Program-made: the position numbers and the translations under genes | The notes under the pieces: model-generated | Told to the model about the DNA's origin: nothing | The model's database searches: none | The model's input: the letters and a program-made list of their open reading frames with translations, nothing else | Part shown: positions 47,203 to 59,114 of the stretch, piece by piece | How positions within the stretch are numbered: position 1 is the first letter of the stretch | Layout: every line of letters begins with the position of its first letter | Assembly: GCF_963678635.1 (NCBI RefSeq) | Contig: NC_087064.1 | Span: 8,905,671-8,969,670, forward strand | Origin: Symsagittifera roscoffensis | Lineage: Eukaryota; Xenacoelomorpha; Acoela; Convolutidae | DNA length: 64,000 nt | Reading direction: 5' to 3'

Positions 47203-48530
47203 GTGATAATCCTGAGTGATGTAGCCAAGTGATGGTTATAAAACGTGATGTAGCCAATTGTGTTTTTTGTATATCTATCGTATTTATATATTACTTCAGT
47301 TGTTAAAAATGGTGGTGGTAGCGATTGAGCTGTTATATTTGGTGGATTTAATGGGTAGGGATGTTGAACAATATTGTTAAGTTTGATTGTGATTTCAAAT
47401 TTTAATTGGGGACTATTTTGTTGAAGTATTTGAATATTATGTTCATGAATATCTTCGTGGATATCTTGTCTATATTGTAGTCTATTGAGTGCCCAACTGT
47501 GGAGTCGGTTACTATCTTGATGTTGTCCAAAAAATGGTGGGGGTGCTACGAATGTATTCCAATCTAGTCGTAAAGGGATATTTGTTGATGATTGTTCTCG
47601 ATATCTAGCGTCGAGGTTATTTGGAAAATTTAAAGGGAAAAGCGTCGGTGAAACTTGACTTAATGATGGTGTTGGCGGTAGTGATAATGTTTCTGGTAGT
47701 GATGATAGTGTTGTATCCGTTGAAATAACTATTGGATCATTCACTAAGTTTGGTTCACCTTGGTTGTATGAGTGTGTTGCCCAATATGGTAGTCGTGCGA
47801 TGGGATTGGGGGGGGGGGGGTTAAAGGGATTTGCACGTATTTTTTCGGATGTTGGTGTTGAACCTAAGTAATCTGAGGGTATATTTGAGGTGCTATGTTG
47901 TGAAAGTAGAGTGGGAGTTTCTGGCAATGTACTACTTGAAATTTCTGAAGTAGTAGGTGTTAGTGACTGGGGTATATCAAAATGAACTCTAGGGGTTTGA
48001 AAACTTCTATTTCTTCGGAGATGTATAATTTGTCTATTTATTTCGACTATATTTTAGTTTTGACTAATGTGTTATTCAATTTAAGTCTTGTGGTAATGTG
48101 GGGTACAAATTATATGTTGGTTCACTTAGGGGTGCCTGTCGCTGAACTGGCTCTAATGGTTCGGATAAGCGAGCGTGTCGTTCTTCAAAAGTGTATGGGT
48201 TATCTTGAAAGGAAACTCGTGTGGATGTTTGGGGGTTTTGGGTAGTTGTGGGTATTGCTGGGTTTTCTTGGGATGATGTCGGTGAAGACTGATTTTGTGA
48301 TTGGTGGTTAGCAATTTTTGAAAGTGTCCGATTGATTTTTTCTAATGGGAAGATATATGTTTATTGTAGTATTCTTCAATGTAAAGAATTAAAAGGATTC
48401 TTGCTAAGGCGAATGTGAGTATTGCCTTTTTTACACATTTGCACATTGTCAGTATTAGGGATGATAAAAATGTGATGAAAATTACAGATAGTAAAAAAAT
48501 ATCTGTTCGACTAAAACTTGTTCGTATCAT
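47190..48530 (-). pseudogene. ORF3: membrane segment plus Pro/Ser/Thr-rich protein between pol and env
   Basis: The N-terminal frame (48342-48530) starts MIRTSFSRTDIFLLSVIFIT and has two hydrophobic helices with MCKCVKK between them. After several stops the second frame (47190-47927, 245 codons) is rich in Pro, Ser and Thr (SLPETLSLPPTPSLSQ), then has a conserved part RLDWNTFVAPPPFFGQHQ and LHSWALNRLQYRQDIHEDIH. Whether the two frames are one protein is inference. The end overlaps the env start by 13 bp. No family is recognised. Confidence 0.55.
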
Positions 48531-49487
48531 TTAAAGAGATTGTGAATTATCGTACCTGTGAATGTGATCAATGATTTGGGAAAGTTGGAGATATATTTCA
48601 AAGAGGGAGTAGAAAATTAAAAAAAATGTTGCAAAAAGTTATTAAAATGATTATAAAAGCTTCAAAAGTATCGAATAAAAATATGAACAAAAGTTTGAAT
48701 AGTATGAAAAATTTTATTAAAAGATTTAAGATTGTATTTTTTAAGATATTGACTGATTGAGAGAAGAGCATTTAAGAAATGACTTCTTTGTCGAATATTT
48801 TTTGTTGTTTGAGGCGAGATTCAAGTGTGATCGAGTTATTTATTGATTTTTTGACAAGTGGGTCGAGTTTTGTGAAAGGTTGTTGGGGGCTAATTTTATG
48901 GTGTTCGGGAGGTCTTCTTTGCTTTAATTTTATTTGTCGGGTGATCTAAGGTATTTTTGAAATATTTGGATTTTAGGCCAAATGATTATGGTCCTTTCTT
49001 ACTTTAGGCTAATTCGCCATTTTTGGTTGGAGGGTTTTTGAGGTATGAGTTGGGAAAATATTGTTGATCTTTGCGTTATTAGATAGGGAGGGTTGTAATA
49101 TTTTGGTGGTATTTATTTAAATTGTTAGTTGTCAAGTTTTAGCCAATTGCTTATTTTTGACCTGGAGGTTGTAAAGTTATAGTTATAGATATGCCTGGAG
49201 TTTAATAACTATCGGCTAATAGGTTGGTGTTAGAGATATAGAAGGTGACGGATTTGAGTGAATCCTATTGGTTGAATCTGAACTAAAATTGTTGCGTTTT
49301 TGTCAGCAGGTTATCTTGAAAAATGAAAGTTCAAAATGATCCAGAGGTGCAAAAATTATTAATTTTTAAAATGAAAATTGTTTTTGAAATTCAACTTTCT
49401 TTAATATTTTAGATTGTGGAATGATTGTTTTGTAGTTTTTACGTGGTTGATTTCTAAGTCGTGATGATTCTCTAGGTTCTAGTTTTT
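48531..49487 (-). other. Region between integrase and ORF3
   Basis: About 950 bp without a long frame in element sense; probably a non-coding or decayed stretch. Two partial phrases (GGTGTTAGAG, TTAGCCAATTGCTTATTTTTG) give no clue. Confidence 0.4.
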
Positions 49488-50885
49488 CTACTTGTTCTTG
49501 GGTAAAATTTTTTTTATCATTTTCTTGTTCTTTCTTTCTTTTTGAGGTATTTTTGGGTCTGGTATTTTTTGATTGTTTTTAGCTTTGATTTGTGTTTGAT
49601 TTTGATTTTCATGATGAACGTTGTGTTGTTCATCAATTTCTCTTTCTGTTTGTGGATGAGTTTGAATCAATTTTAAACCTGTGAAAGAATATAATTGAGT
49701 TAATTCGCGTAGGGCGTATTCTTTTGGGTAGTAGGGCAAAAAATTGTTACGATGTTGAATAATTTCCTTTTTAATTGAATCTGTAAGCTTATACGTTACG
49801 TCAGTGGGTTTGGCAATTAATTGGTATGGTCCTTTTCGAAAGGGTTGTAATTTCTTAGAGATTCCTTTTTGCGTATTAAAGTTAGGCGTTAATACAAATC
49901 CAATTTTTAAATCTGTGGATGGTGTAAAGCGTGAATTAATTTGGTCGTTAATGTTTTGCCTTTGTAACAATTTCTTTGTTACTTTTTGGTAGATTTTATT
50001 GTGTTTTTTATCTCTAATTAAAATCCATTCGGTGCCAGAGGCTAATTTAAGAGTTTGTGGGTGATGAAAATGATCTTCATCATGTGTGTGTAAAAGTAGG
50101 TTATAACAAATTGAGTCTTTATTTGGTTGGCAATAACCTTGTGCAATTTTATGGGCATTTGCTGTAAGCATAATTGGTTTACGTGGTTTTTGATTAAAAA
50201 CCATTTCGTATGGTGACATTCCTAAAGTTGTCGTGATTTGTGAATTATATGCTAAGGGAAATAATTTTACATCTGCTGACCATTCTGTGTATTTTGTATC
50301 ATTTCCATTTATGATACATCGGAGATATTCTTTTAGTGAACGGTTCATACCTTCGACTAAACCGTTTGTCCAAGGTGCATGAGATATACGTGGTTTATGT
50401 TTGATGTTTTATAAGTGGCATAGTGTGATGATTTCATTATTTATGAATTCTGTACCGTTGTCTGTAAGTAAGATTTGGGGTAATCCGAATTTAGCTATCC
50501 AATGTTCAAAAAGCGTCGTGTAAGCATAATAATCATTACAATGTGGTACTGGGTTGAGTGCTACATAATGTGTGAATTCGTCAACAGTGACCATAATGTA
50601 GGAGTTTCCTTCAGAAGATGGTGAAGTTGGTCCTTTTGTATCGAATGAAATGCGATGGTTAAAATATAAACTTTGTCCTTTAAAATCTTGTTTTTGTGCT
50701 ATTTGTTTTTGATTTGGATAAGGTTTGTTTAATTGACATATTATACAATCATTGCATAATAATTTTATCCAAATTGGTGCATTTGGGAAATAAAAATTTT
50801 GTGTAATGTTCGAGTGTGTTTTTTCTGATCCGGAGTGCCCTTTAGTATTTTGTGTATGTGAGATGTTAAAAGCTATTAATATCAT
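49488..50885 (-). pseudogene. Integrase (DDE core, zinc finger, GPY-type tail), one stop
   Basis: Joins new DNA copies to the host genome. The frame runs unbroken except for one TAA near 50410. It shows a zinc-binding start (HTQNTKGHSGSEKTH ... CNDCIICQ), the first Asp in ISFDTKGP, MVTVDEFTHY, the second Asp in LLTDNGTEF, and the catalytic Glu in WTNGLVEGMNRS. The C-terminal part has FRKGPYQLIAKPTDVTYKL, a GPY/F module typical of many Ty3/gypsy integrases. No chromodomain is seen; the end is Lys-rich. The pol frame can be followed upstream from about 51260. Confidence 0.9.
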
Positions 50886-51277
50886 ACTTAAAGGAAGACA
50901 GGGAACTTTAGAATCATTTAAATTATATTCTAAAAGATCTGTATTTTCATTAATTGTTGTGTTATTAAACTTTCGGAAATATCGGAGGAGTGTTTTATTT
51001 CCTAAAATTGTGGTATCTGCTTTTACGGGCTTAGTTTTGTATTTGTGCCATGATTTTAGTTGTCTAATTACTGAGTCAAGATTTTGATACTGTTTTGAAA
51101 GTTCAAGTGTAGTTTTATCTGTTGGGGGGGGGAGAAAAATATTGTCAATTTCTAGTTTTGATAGGGGAATTGTGTCAAGTGGGTCATGGAGGTCAAAAAC
51201 TTGACTTATTATGTATTTTGAATCGTTTGTTTGTGGTCCTGATAAAATTATTTTATCGGTTAAATTTTCTTTTTCAA

Positions 51278-51955
51278 TTAATGGAAAAAGGTTTTTTTAT
51301 GCGGTTGTTGTTTCATTTTCTTTTGTTGAGTATTATTTTTGATCGATTGTGAGTATGGAATTGGTTTGAAGGTAGATGTGCCTAATAAATCAACTTCATA
51401 GTGATTATTTTGGCAATCTAAGTAGAGTGGAAAATGTTGTAGATTATTTATCCGTGATTGATCAATGTCAGTTTTTACTGCATATTTGCATTCTAGTCGG
51501 GGTGATGTTTCATCTTTTGCGAGATAAAATCTAATAATTTGTGGTATTTCAACTCTAGTTTTTCGTGTGAGTAATTCAGGTGGCGTATTGCGACTTAATG
51601 TATTTGGTAACGCAAGGTTTTTTCCTGCTGTCCAAATTATATGTAGGTTTGGAAATTTCATTAGAATTAGTTGAAATCTATAAACCCTATGATTTGGATT
51701 TGATTTTTGTGTAAAGAGAATCATAATTGGTTTGTGGTCTGTGAATAGAACTGTTGGGTGTTTTGATCCAAGTATCAGAAACTCATATTCTGTAAGTGTA
51801 TAAATTATAGCTGTACATTCTCTCATTAGAGTTGAGAGTCGCAGCTCTGCTGGAGTGAATAATCGTGAATTTGCTGATCTAAGATTCATTTTATTTGTTC
51901 CACTATGTGATTGTAGCAATGCTGCGCCGATGCCAAAAATTGAAGCATCGCACAT
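51278..51955 (-). pseudogene. RNase H domain of pol
   Basis: Degrades the RNA strand during reverse transcription. The motifs are MCDASIFGIGAALLQ (first Asp), RECTAIIYTLTEYEFLILG (Glu), LFTDHKPIMILF (Asp), and WTAGKNLALPNTLSRNTP, where the last motif normally has A-D-x-L-S-R or P-D-x-L-S-R; here Asn stands in place of the fourth catalytic Asp. The connection to the integrase zinc finger continues past a shift near 51290. Confidence 0.88.
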
Positions 51956-52082
51956 TGCATAGAATGGTTGATTTGGATCTGGAATTGTGTTTGAAATTTG
52001 TTCTGTTAAAAGCTTTTTAATTTCTTCAAATCGTGTTTGATGTTCAGTGGTCCATTCAAAATTAGGATGTTATAGAAGGGTC

Positions 52083-53018
52083 TTAAGTATAATTGCATTT
52101 TTTTTTAACACATTTATTTAAGAAATTTAACATTCCAAAGAATTCTTTGATTTTCTTTTTATTTGTAGGTGGCTGAAGTTTTTGAATTGCATCAATGCGT
52201 GATTTTAATGGAGTGATAGTTTCTTGTTCTATATTGTGTCCTAAAAATTTGACGCGTGTTAGAAAGAAGTGTGATTTATCGGAGGCTGCCTTCAGATTTT
52301 TGTTTTGAAGTATTTTGTGATACTGTTCTAAAAGTTTAAACATTTCTTCTTTAGTTTGTGCTCGCATAAAAACATCATCTAAGTATGTGATTGCATTTTT
52401 CTTGAGTATTAGTGGTCTAAAAAGTTTACTCATAAAAGCTGAAAAAGCTGCTGGTCCTATGGATATTCCATAGAATAAGCGATTAAATTCATATTGTTGA
52501 TTTCCAATAACAAATTGTCTTAAACGTCGTGATTGTTTATCTAGTGGCATTTGATTATAAGCACTATTCATATCTGCGGTTGTGAAATATTTACCATTTA
52601 TCTTTGTTAAGATAACTTGTATGGGTTCAATAGGCCAATTGTGTTTTGATTCGTCAATTAGTGAATTGAGGTATCTAGCGTCTAAAATTATTTTTAGTGA
52701 TTCACCTTTTGCTAGAAAGATAACAGGGTTGATGAAGGTGTTACCTTTTGGTTGCTCTTCCTTATTTACTGGTGAGATAATTTCGTATTATTCTAAAATG
52801 TCAAGTAATCTGTTTACCTTGTCATGTAAGTGAATCGGTACTTTACTTGCTCTTAATTTTTTGAAAACTGCGTCAGGTTTTAACGGAAGGTGTAGTGATG
52901 AACTAATTTTTCCAACGTCAAATTTTGATGTTGCATAGACTGTTGAATATTTTAACAGTTGTTTTGCTAATTTATCAAATTCAATTTGTGTAATTTGTGA
53001 ATGTTCGAAATTAAACAT
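52083..53018 (-). pseudogene. Reverse transcriptase domain of pol
   Basis: RNA-directed DNA polymerase. One reading frame from 53018 to 52083 is broken only by a TAA near 52788. The motifs are, in order: LPLKPDAVFKKLRASKVPIH (motif start), KIILDARYLNSLI, FTTADMNSAYNQMPL (first catalytic Asp), NRLFYGISIGPAAFSAFMS, AITYLDDVFMRA (YLDD active site with both Asp), FFLTRVKFLGHNI, and IKEFFGMLNFLNK. It is a complete gypsy-like RT palm and thumb. A shift near 52090 separates it from the RNase H frame. Confidence 0.92.
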
Positions 53019-53516
53019 TTAAAAAAATTTTTGATGCTCTTTTGTGAAATTTGTTATATTGAATGTTGGTTTAAAATATGATGTTTTTGTGAAATAATCT
53101 GTGTTTCTTTTTTCATTTTTTATTATATTATTTATGGATAATTCTTCGTCAAGAATTGTGGATTGGCAAATATCTAATAATTGGAGTATATTATTTACGC
53201 GGTAGGCTACTTCATGTATGGGTTGTTGTTGTTTATTTTGAATTTTGTTATACTGGTGAACTTGTTTTATTGAAAAATTCTATATATTTCCTGATAGTGG
53301 TTTCAGGTGTTTCCGTTGTTGATTGTAAATGCGATAAAATTTTGAAAAAAATGGTGGTTGTTTGTTTAATCTTTGGAAGAATGTTGGGGCTGTATTTTTT
53401 TTTTTGTATTTATCTTTGATATGGATCTTACTATTTAAGATGTTGATTGTTGGTATATATTTAGGTATAAATGGTATGCCAATGATATTGTGTTTAATAT
53501 CAGTAATATGAAATAT

Positions 53517-53972
53517 TTATTTAAATGGTTTGTTCAAAATTTTGTTTTGTTCCATTGTTCTTGTGGGGAGAAGGAATAATTGGATTTTTCCATAATTTAC
53601 AAATGTTGATCCTTGTGCTGTTGCTAATTTACTAGAGGTTTCAAGAGGTGTGAAGTTTGGATGCAATGTTTTGATTTCATTCCATGTGGGAATATTAATT
53701 ATATTTGACTCTGCTCCTGAGTCAATTAAAAAATCAATTTCAAGATCTGGTGGTTGAAATTCTTTGTTTCTTGGGCTCTCTAAGAGAAGTGGAATTGTCC
53801 AAATTTTTTCTATTGGTTGTTCTTTTTGTATATTTTGATAAATATGTTTTGTGTTTGAACATTGTGTTTCATCTTTTTTATCGGGTTTAATTACCATCTT
53901 AATATCGCTTACTTCTTGTGTAGTTTGTATATTATTTATTGGTCCAATATAGGAATTGTGGAGGAGTTCCAA
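53517..53972 (-). pseudogene. Retropepsin-like aspartic protease
   Basis: Cuts the Gag-Pol polyprotein. It has the active-site motif DFLIDSGAESNIINIPTW (D-S-G in place of the common D-T-G, which is known in many gypsy elements) and a hydrophobic strand KIQLFLLP. The flap region SSKLATAQGSTF follows the active site. The frame ends at a stop after KPFK. The distance to the RT frame (53019-53516) is filled by a readable but broken connecting part. Confidence 0.85.
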
Positions 53973-54038
53973 TTGACTTTCATATATATGTGAAGTGAAA
54001 GGTTGTTCATATATGATAGGTTCATAGTCGTTTTCGAC

Positions 54039-55873
54039 TTATATCATATTTACAGAGATGGTATTATCTGCATCACTTTCTGTATCTGATGATTCACAAT
54101 TTATATGATTTAGTTGCAATTCGTTACTTCCAGTGTCATCAATACCTGGGGAGTCTGAAGTTGTTTCTTCATTTGTTTGCACTTGATTAATGTGTCTTTG
54201 ATGTTTTGGTGAGCTACTTCTGTATCGATGTTTAGAATCGGGATAGCGGTTATTATTCCTATGTGGTGACTGGGAATAATTTCTGCATCGATTATTGTAA
54301 CTTGAGTTTCGATTTTGTGAATTATTTTGTGATTTATTTTGATAATTATTATTTGATCTGTGATAATTTGATCTATTGTATGAATTATTCCTTGATCTAT
54401 TGTTTTGATAGTTCTGATTTCGATTGTTTGAATAACTTCTATTTCTATTATGTGAATAGCTTCTATTTCTGTTGTATGATGAGTTTCGTGAATGATTATT
54501 GGAATAGTGTCTATTCCTTGGGTTTGAATGGGAACTGGATCCAGAAACAAATTCTGTTCTGTTTGAATTCGATCGTGAATAGTTATTTTGGTTATTTTGG
54601 CTATTCGATCGATTATATCTATTTTGTGAGAAATTTCGTGTATTTCCTCGTTCGGGTGATCTACCTTTATAACGTGAGTTATTTGGTGATTGATTTCTTG
54701 TGTAATTTGTGTTGCTTGGAAGTGGTTTTCCTGAACTGTTGTTACTATATATATTTTTGTTTGGTAGATTTTGGTCTTTTTTCATGTATTGATAGAATGA
54801 TTTATTTGGTTCTTTGTGCTTTTGAGGTTTATTCTGATTGTCTTGTTGTTTTGTTTTTGTCTACATTCGGAAATACTGTGTCCGTATCGTCGGCAATAAT
54901 TACACCATTTTTTGAAAGATGGTTTGCCTTTAAAGTTTGGATGTTTTTCGTAGATATTTAGAATTTCAGTGATTTTTTCAATCAGGTCTGTGTCTGATTC
55001 TTGTATGTTATTTATATGTGTAGTATTTGTTTCAATCCGATTAACATATTGTAGTTTTAGATTTTCTGTTTCTTCGAGTTTCATTGTGATTTCTGCTTGT
55101 TCTAGTTTAGCTACTAATATTCGAAAATCTAAATCTGTTTCTCGAATTGAGGAAGGATCTCTTTTTTATAGCTATTTTCCTTAATTGAGGTGTTAAGGTC
55201 ATCATTAAAATTACTGTCAGTTTGGTGTTTTTGTAGTCATGTGTATTAAGTGAATATGATTTTCGAACTAGTGTTTCGATTCGTACTGCTAAATGTTTAA
55301 TTGTTTCTTTTGGTAATCTGCGTACTTCGTTGCATAAAACTCTTTGATGTTGTTTGTTTCTTTCAGAATCAAACATTTTTGAAAATTCTTGTGTGAAACT
55401 TTTCCAATCTGATTTTATTTCTTTGGGTAGTACTGAAAACAATTTTTGAGCTGCGCCATCTAGGTTTGTTTGTACTAACGCTGTGCGTCTATGTATCCAA
55501 TTTTGATGGAGTGGTGTATTAATTGGTTCGGGTCCTATATTTAAAATTAAATTTGCTGTTACTGCATTTAGATAATCTTCTACAGAATATGCAGGGTCTG
55601 TTCCTGTGAATACCATTAATGGTTTATTCGATGTTATTGATGATCCACCCATGAGGTATGGTATAGATTCATAGTCATTTGTAGTGATTCTGCGGCATTT
55701 GGCTTTTGTGAAAAAATTGAAAGTTGATTTTTTGTGATTTCATGTTGCTGAAGGTAATATGGAAGCGGTATTTCGTTTTGCATTTGGGTTGGTTGGTAAG
55801 AATGCATTAACATTGGGTTTTGTGGTTGTATTGGTTGAAAAGATTGTGTGTTAAATGGGTTTTGTAAATACAT
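54039..55873 (-). pseudogene. Gag: capsid region, CCHC zinc knuckle, Asn/Ser/Arg-rich tail
   Basis: Builds the particle and binds the RNA. The capsid part (55107-55652) contains DWKSFTQEFSKMFDSERN and NEVRRLPKETIKHLAVRIE, typical of Retrotrans_gag domains. The next frame (54782-55084) has CNYCRRYGHSISEC, a C-x2-C-x4-H-x4-C knuckle. The third (54039-54785) is a long Asn/Ser/Arg/Tyr-rich tail (for example RNRSYSNNRNQNYQNN), probably RNA-binding. Frameshifts lie near 55165 (an A run) and 54800. An extra Gln/Pro-rich start (55634-55873, QNPMLMHSYQPTQMQNE) precedes the capsid part. Confidence 0.88.
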
Positions 55874-56076
55874 TTGTTGTGGATTTGTATATCTGTTGGA
55901 TTTTGTGTGTAATTTTTCATATTTTGAGATGGTTGAGATTGTTGTGGTCTCTGTGTGCGATATTTTTTAGTATATGGTGCAAAAATATCTGGTTGATGAT
56001 AATCATCGTCATCAGATGATAAATAGTTTGTGTTATGGGGTGTATGTTGTTTATTTTTATTCTGTTGAAAAAATTG

Positions 56077-57376
56077 TTAATTTTCACTATAATCCTGTGT
56101 AGGTTGTGGATTATCTGGAAAATTTACTGAATTGGTCGATGTTTTTGGGAGATTCCAATAATGGGAACATACGTGATTTAAATTTTGTGTAGTTTTTCGG
56201 CGAGGTTGATTTGTCTTTGGTTGGTGAGCATAATTATAATTGTGTTCTGCAAACGTGTTTCTTGTGAACGTTTTTCGTGTTTTTGACGGTATTGTCATTG
56301 GTCTATACGTTTGATAGTCCAAATGTGAATATTTTGGAGCAACCGAAGGTTTAACGGTTGATTGTAAGATTACCTGTGTTAATGATGTCTTTGTATTTCT
56401 TGGTGTTGTCAGATTGGGGTGTATTGGTGAAATATTTTGTTGTGTAGTTGTTGCTGTTGTTTGGACGATTTCTTCATTTATGAAGTGTGATGGTGTTTGA
56501 ATATCTTGTTGTGTAAGATTTCTGGTTCCATTGAGATTTTCATTAAGTATGACTGTTGAATTTAAGCTGTTTTTTCGTGTATCGGGTAAAACTGTATTAC
56601 AATTTAATGGTGTTGCGTCAATGGTTAATGTTATTACTTTTACATAATCTCTGTGGAATGATATTATACTTATTGGTTGACTCGAGATATCTTGTGGAAT
56701 ATTTAAAAATGCTGGATGGGACCATTCAGGGTCCCAAACGTAATCTGATTGTTCTGAAAGGACAGTGTCGTCATGGGTATTTTGAGGTCTGAAATTTTTT
56801 CTTGCTTGTGAAATTAAATTTAAATTGTGGGTGAAATAATCTTTCATAAACCATGCTAAAATCTTTTGTAAATCATGTTTAGTGTTTTGTGAAACATCTT
56901 CTTAAGTAAAAGTTTCGCGGATTATATGTAGAAATGTTGAAAATACTGTGATTTCATTTCGTACTTTTGTATGTTTGGATGTTTCGGTTGGTGATATACT
57001 TTGAACTTCTGTTTTTTTCTAATATAGATATATAACTACATATTATTGCAAAAACTTCGTTAGTGAATATGGACTTTGCTCTTTGTGAATTATGATATTG
57101 TATGCTTTTGATATATTCTATGAATACTTTTGAAAATGTTATTTCAATATCGTCTGTTTGAATTACATATTTACAATGGGCTAAATTTGGTGTGCTGAAT
57201 TCTATGGTGTAGATTCCGTATTGTTGTGTTAGATTACATTTGTCTTTCAAATAATGTTCAATAATTTGTCTTTTGATTTTTACATCCCGGAATTTTGTTT
57301 TGCTTGGACTGATTCCTGGTTCAAACAAATTTACGAGTAAGTTCTTACAAAGTCGTGTTTGTCCTCACGAGTGAAT
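56077..57376 (-). pseudogene. ORF0: unknown ORF upstream of gag
   Basis: Frame 56954-57328 (MFEPGISPSKTKFRDVKIKR..., open further to about 57376) continues, after one shift in an A run near 57015 and one TAA near 56900, into 56077-56847 (256 codons, Thr/Asn/Pro-rich, with DYVWDPEWSHPAFLNIPQ). The first half is globular-looking (HYLKDKCNLTQQYGIYTIEF). No domain is recognised. It is not a repeat of Gag. Most gypsy elements have nothing coding ahead of gag, so this is either a real accessory gene or a long N-terminal Gag extension. Confidence 0.6.
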
Positions 57377-59102
57377 CTATAAGAAAGGGAAAAACTGCTT
57401 CTTCATCTGGACTTTCGTCACTTTGAGTGTGGCTCAATTTTTCGTTTGATGACTGTTAATATATAACTATCAATGTGTCTAATTGGTTGATTCCAATTAT
57501 ACAGGTGTACTGGTTTGTGCTTATATTGCTTTTTTATTCTTCTTTTTCCTCTTTTTGATGAATTTAAAGTTGTTTCTGAGTCGGAAAAATATAATTGATC
57601 ATGAATGGGGCAACTATTATTTTTTGATTTTTTTAATTTGTATACTTCGTCTAAACTGTTGGCTTCTGATTCAGAAAATGCGTTTCTATTTTTTGAAAAT
57701 CTTTTTCGTGTGATTTGTCTTTGTTTGTTTACATTTTTTCTTTTTATTGTTTGTCGTTTTGTTCGAATGTATCCAACTGTTTGTGTATGTGGAGTGATTA
57801 CAAGATCGTATTTTTGGTTATCTATTTCACAATTGTGTAAAACGATTGTTTATTTATTTCCTAAATTTTTGAATGACATAAGGTTTAGGATGAGGGATGC
57901 AAGAAGTTGTTAGTTATTTTTATTTTCCTAGACTTACGATTTTTTTGTTAGCTTAACCTGGGTCTTTTTATTCAGGGTTGGAGAGAAAAGTATATCGATT
58001 CCGGAGCATGATTTTTTACTTTCTCGTGGCTAGTCTAAGTTAAGGTGTTAACGTACTTAATCTTACTTAGGGGTAGTGATTGTGTTCAAGGGTTGGAGAA
58101 TAGTAAATCGATCCACAAGGTTCAGGTATAATTAGAACGCAAGTAGTTCGTTAGATACTATTTTAAACTTACAAGTCTAAGATCTATCCTGGGTCTGGTA
58201 AGAGGAGGGTTCAAGTGAAGGATGAATAACCGAAGTTCTTCACTGTTTAAATTAATTTGAATGGTTAGTTTTATTTAAATATTTCTATTAGACCTGGGTC
58301 TTTTGAAAAGGTTGGATAGTGAATCGACGTTTGAGGTCGTTAGACACTTGCTAAGTGGGTGATGGAGAACAAAATTGTTTTTTTTTTGATCCAAGGATTG
58401 GCCTTGATGATCAGATTTTAGATTTAGTGAGATAGAAAATTTATAAAGATCCAAGGATAAGCCTTGATGATCTGATTTTTTAAAATTAAGTGAATTTATA
58501 TTTAAAATGGTTTAAATTTATTTTAAAAAAAGATTTAGTTTTTAAATGATGTTAGTGAGCTTATGATTGCGGTTATGTTTAGGTGATGAAGCTGGAACAA
58601 CAAGATGGTTTATTATTACTAACTATTAATTGTCATGCTACTAATTTTTATTTTTATTTTCAATAAATATTTTTCAATTATTATTTGAATAATACTGCAG
58701 AGATTAAGGGAACGATCTGAGATCATTTTATCAATCGTTATTGTACATTAATAATTTTGTTTAGCGCCTGAAATAATCATGAAGATTTATTTCAAATGTT
58801 TGCAAATGAAAATCTAAATTCATTGCTAATAAGATTCTAAATACAAAAGTTTGTGTTGGCTTTTGCCGTACAACCATAAAACTAATTGGTAAGTTTCTAC
58901 GTAGTCGTATATCGTCTCTTGTCCGAGGTCTTCTTCCAATACCGGGTAGTTTTAGTATTGTGCGAAATATCGGCTCTGATCTATTGAGTCGTAGAGACAT
59001 TTCAATTAAGTTATTAACGTGTAACATTTTGAAAATGTTTTGTCTAATTTCTAATCTATATTTGGTTAATTCTAAGCTATTAAGGTCTTATTTGAGACTT
59101 AT
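57377..59102 (-). other. Long leader of the element with internal repeats
   Basis: About 1.7 kb between the primer site and ORF0 with no long frame in element sense. GATCCAAGGATTGGCCTTGA (58389) recurs as GATCCAAGGATAAGCCTTGA (58449). CCTGGGTCTTTTTATTCAGG, CCTGGGTCTGGTAAG and CCTGGGTCTTTTGAAAAGG occur at about 57957, 58190 and 58294. It may hold packaging or ribosome-entry structure; that is inference. Confidence 0.5.
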
Positions 59103-59112
59103 GGTCGCACCA
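59103..59112 (-). promoter_or_regulatory. Primer-binding-site-like sequence
   Basis: In element sense TGGTGCGACC begins two bases after the 5' LTR, where a tRNA primer with 3' end GGTCGCACCA would pair. TGG at this position is the general rule for tRNA-primed elements. I could not match the sequence to a particular tRNA. Confidence 0.6.
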
Positions 59113-59114
59113 GA

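Noticed and set aside
54263-54961. A long + strand frame of 232 codons rich in Tyr, Cys, Asn and Phe
   Set aside because: It is the complement of the Asn/Ser/Arg-rich Gag tail; the low-complexity codons leave the other strand open.
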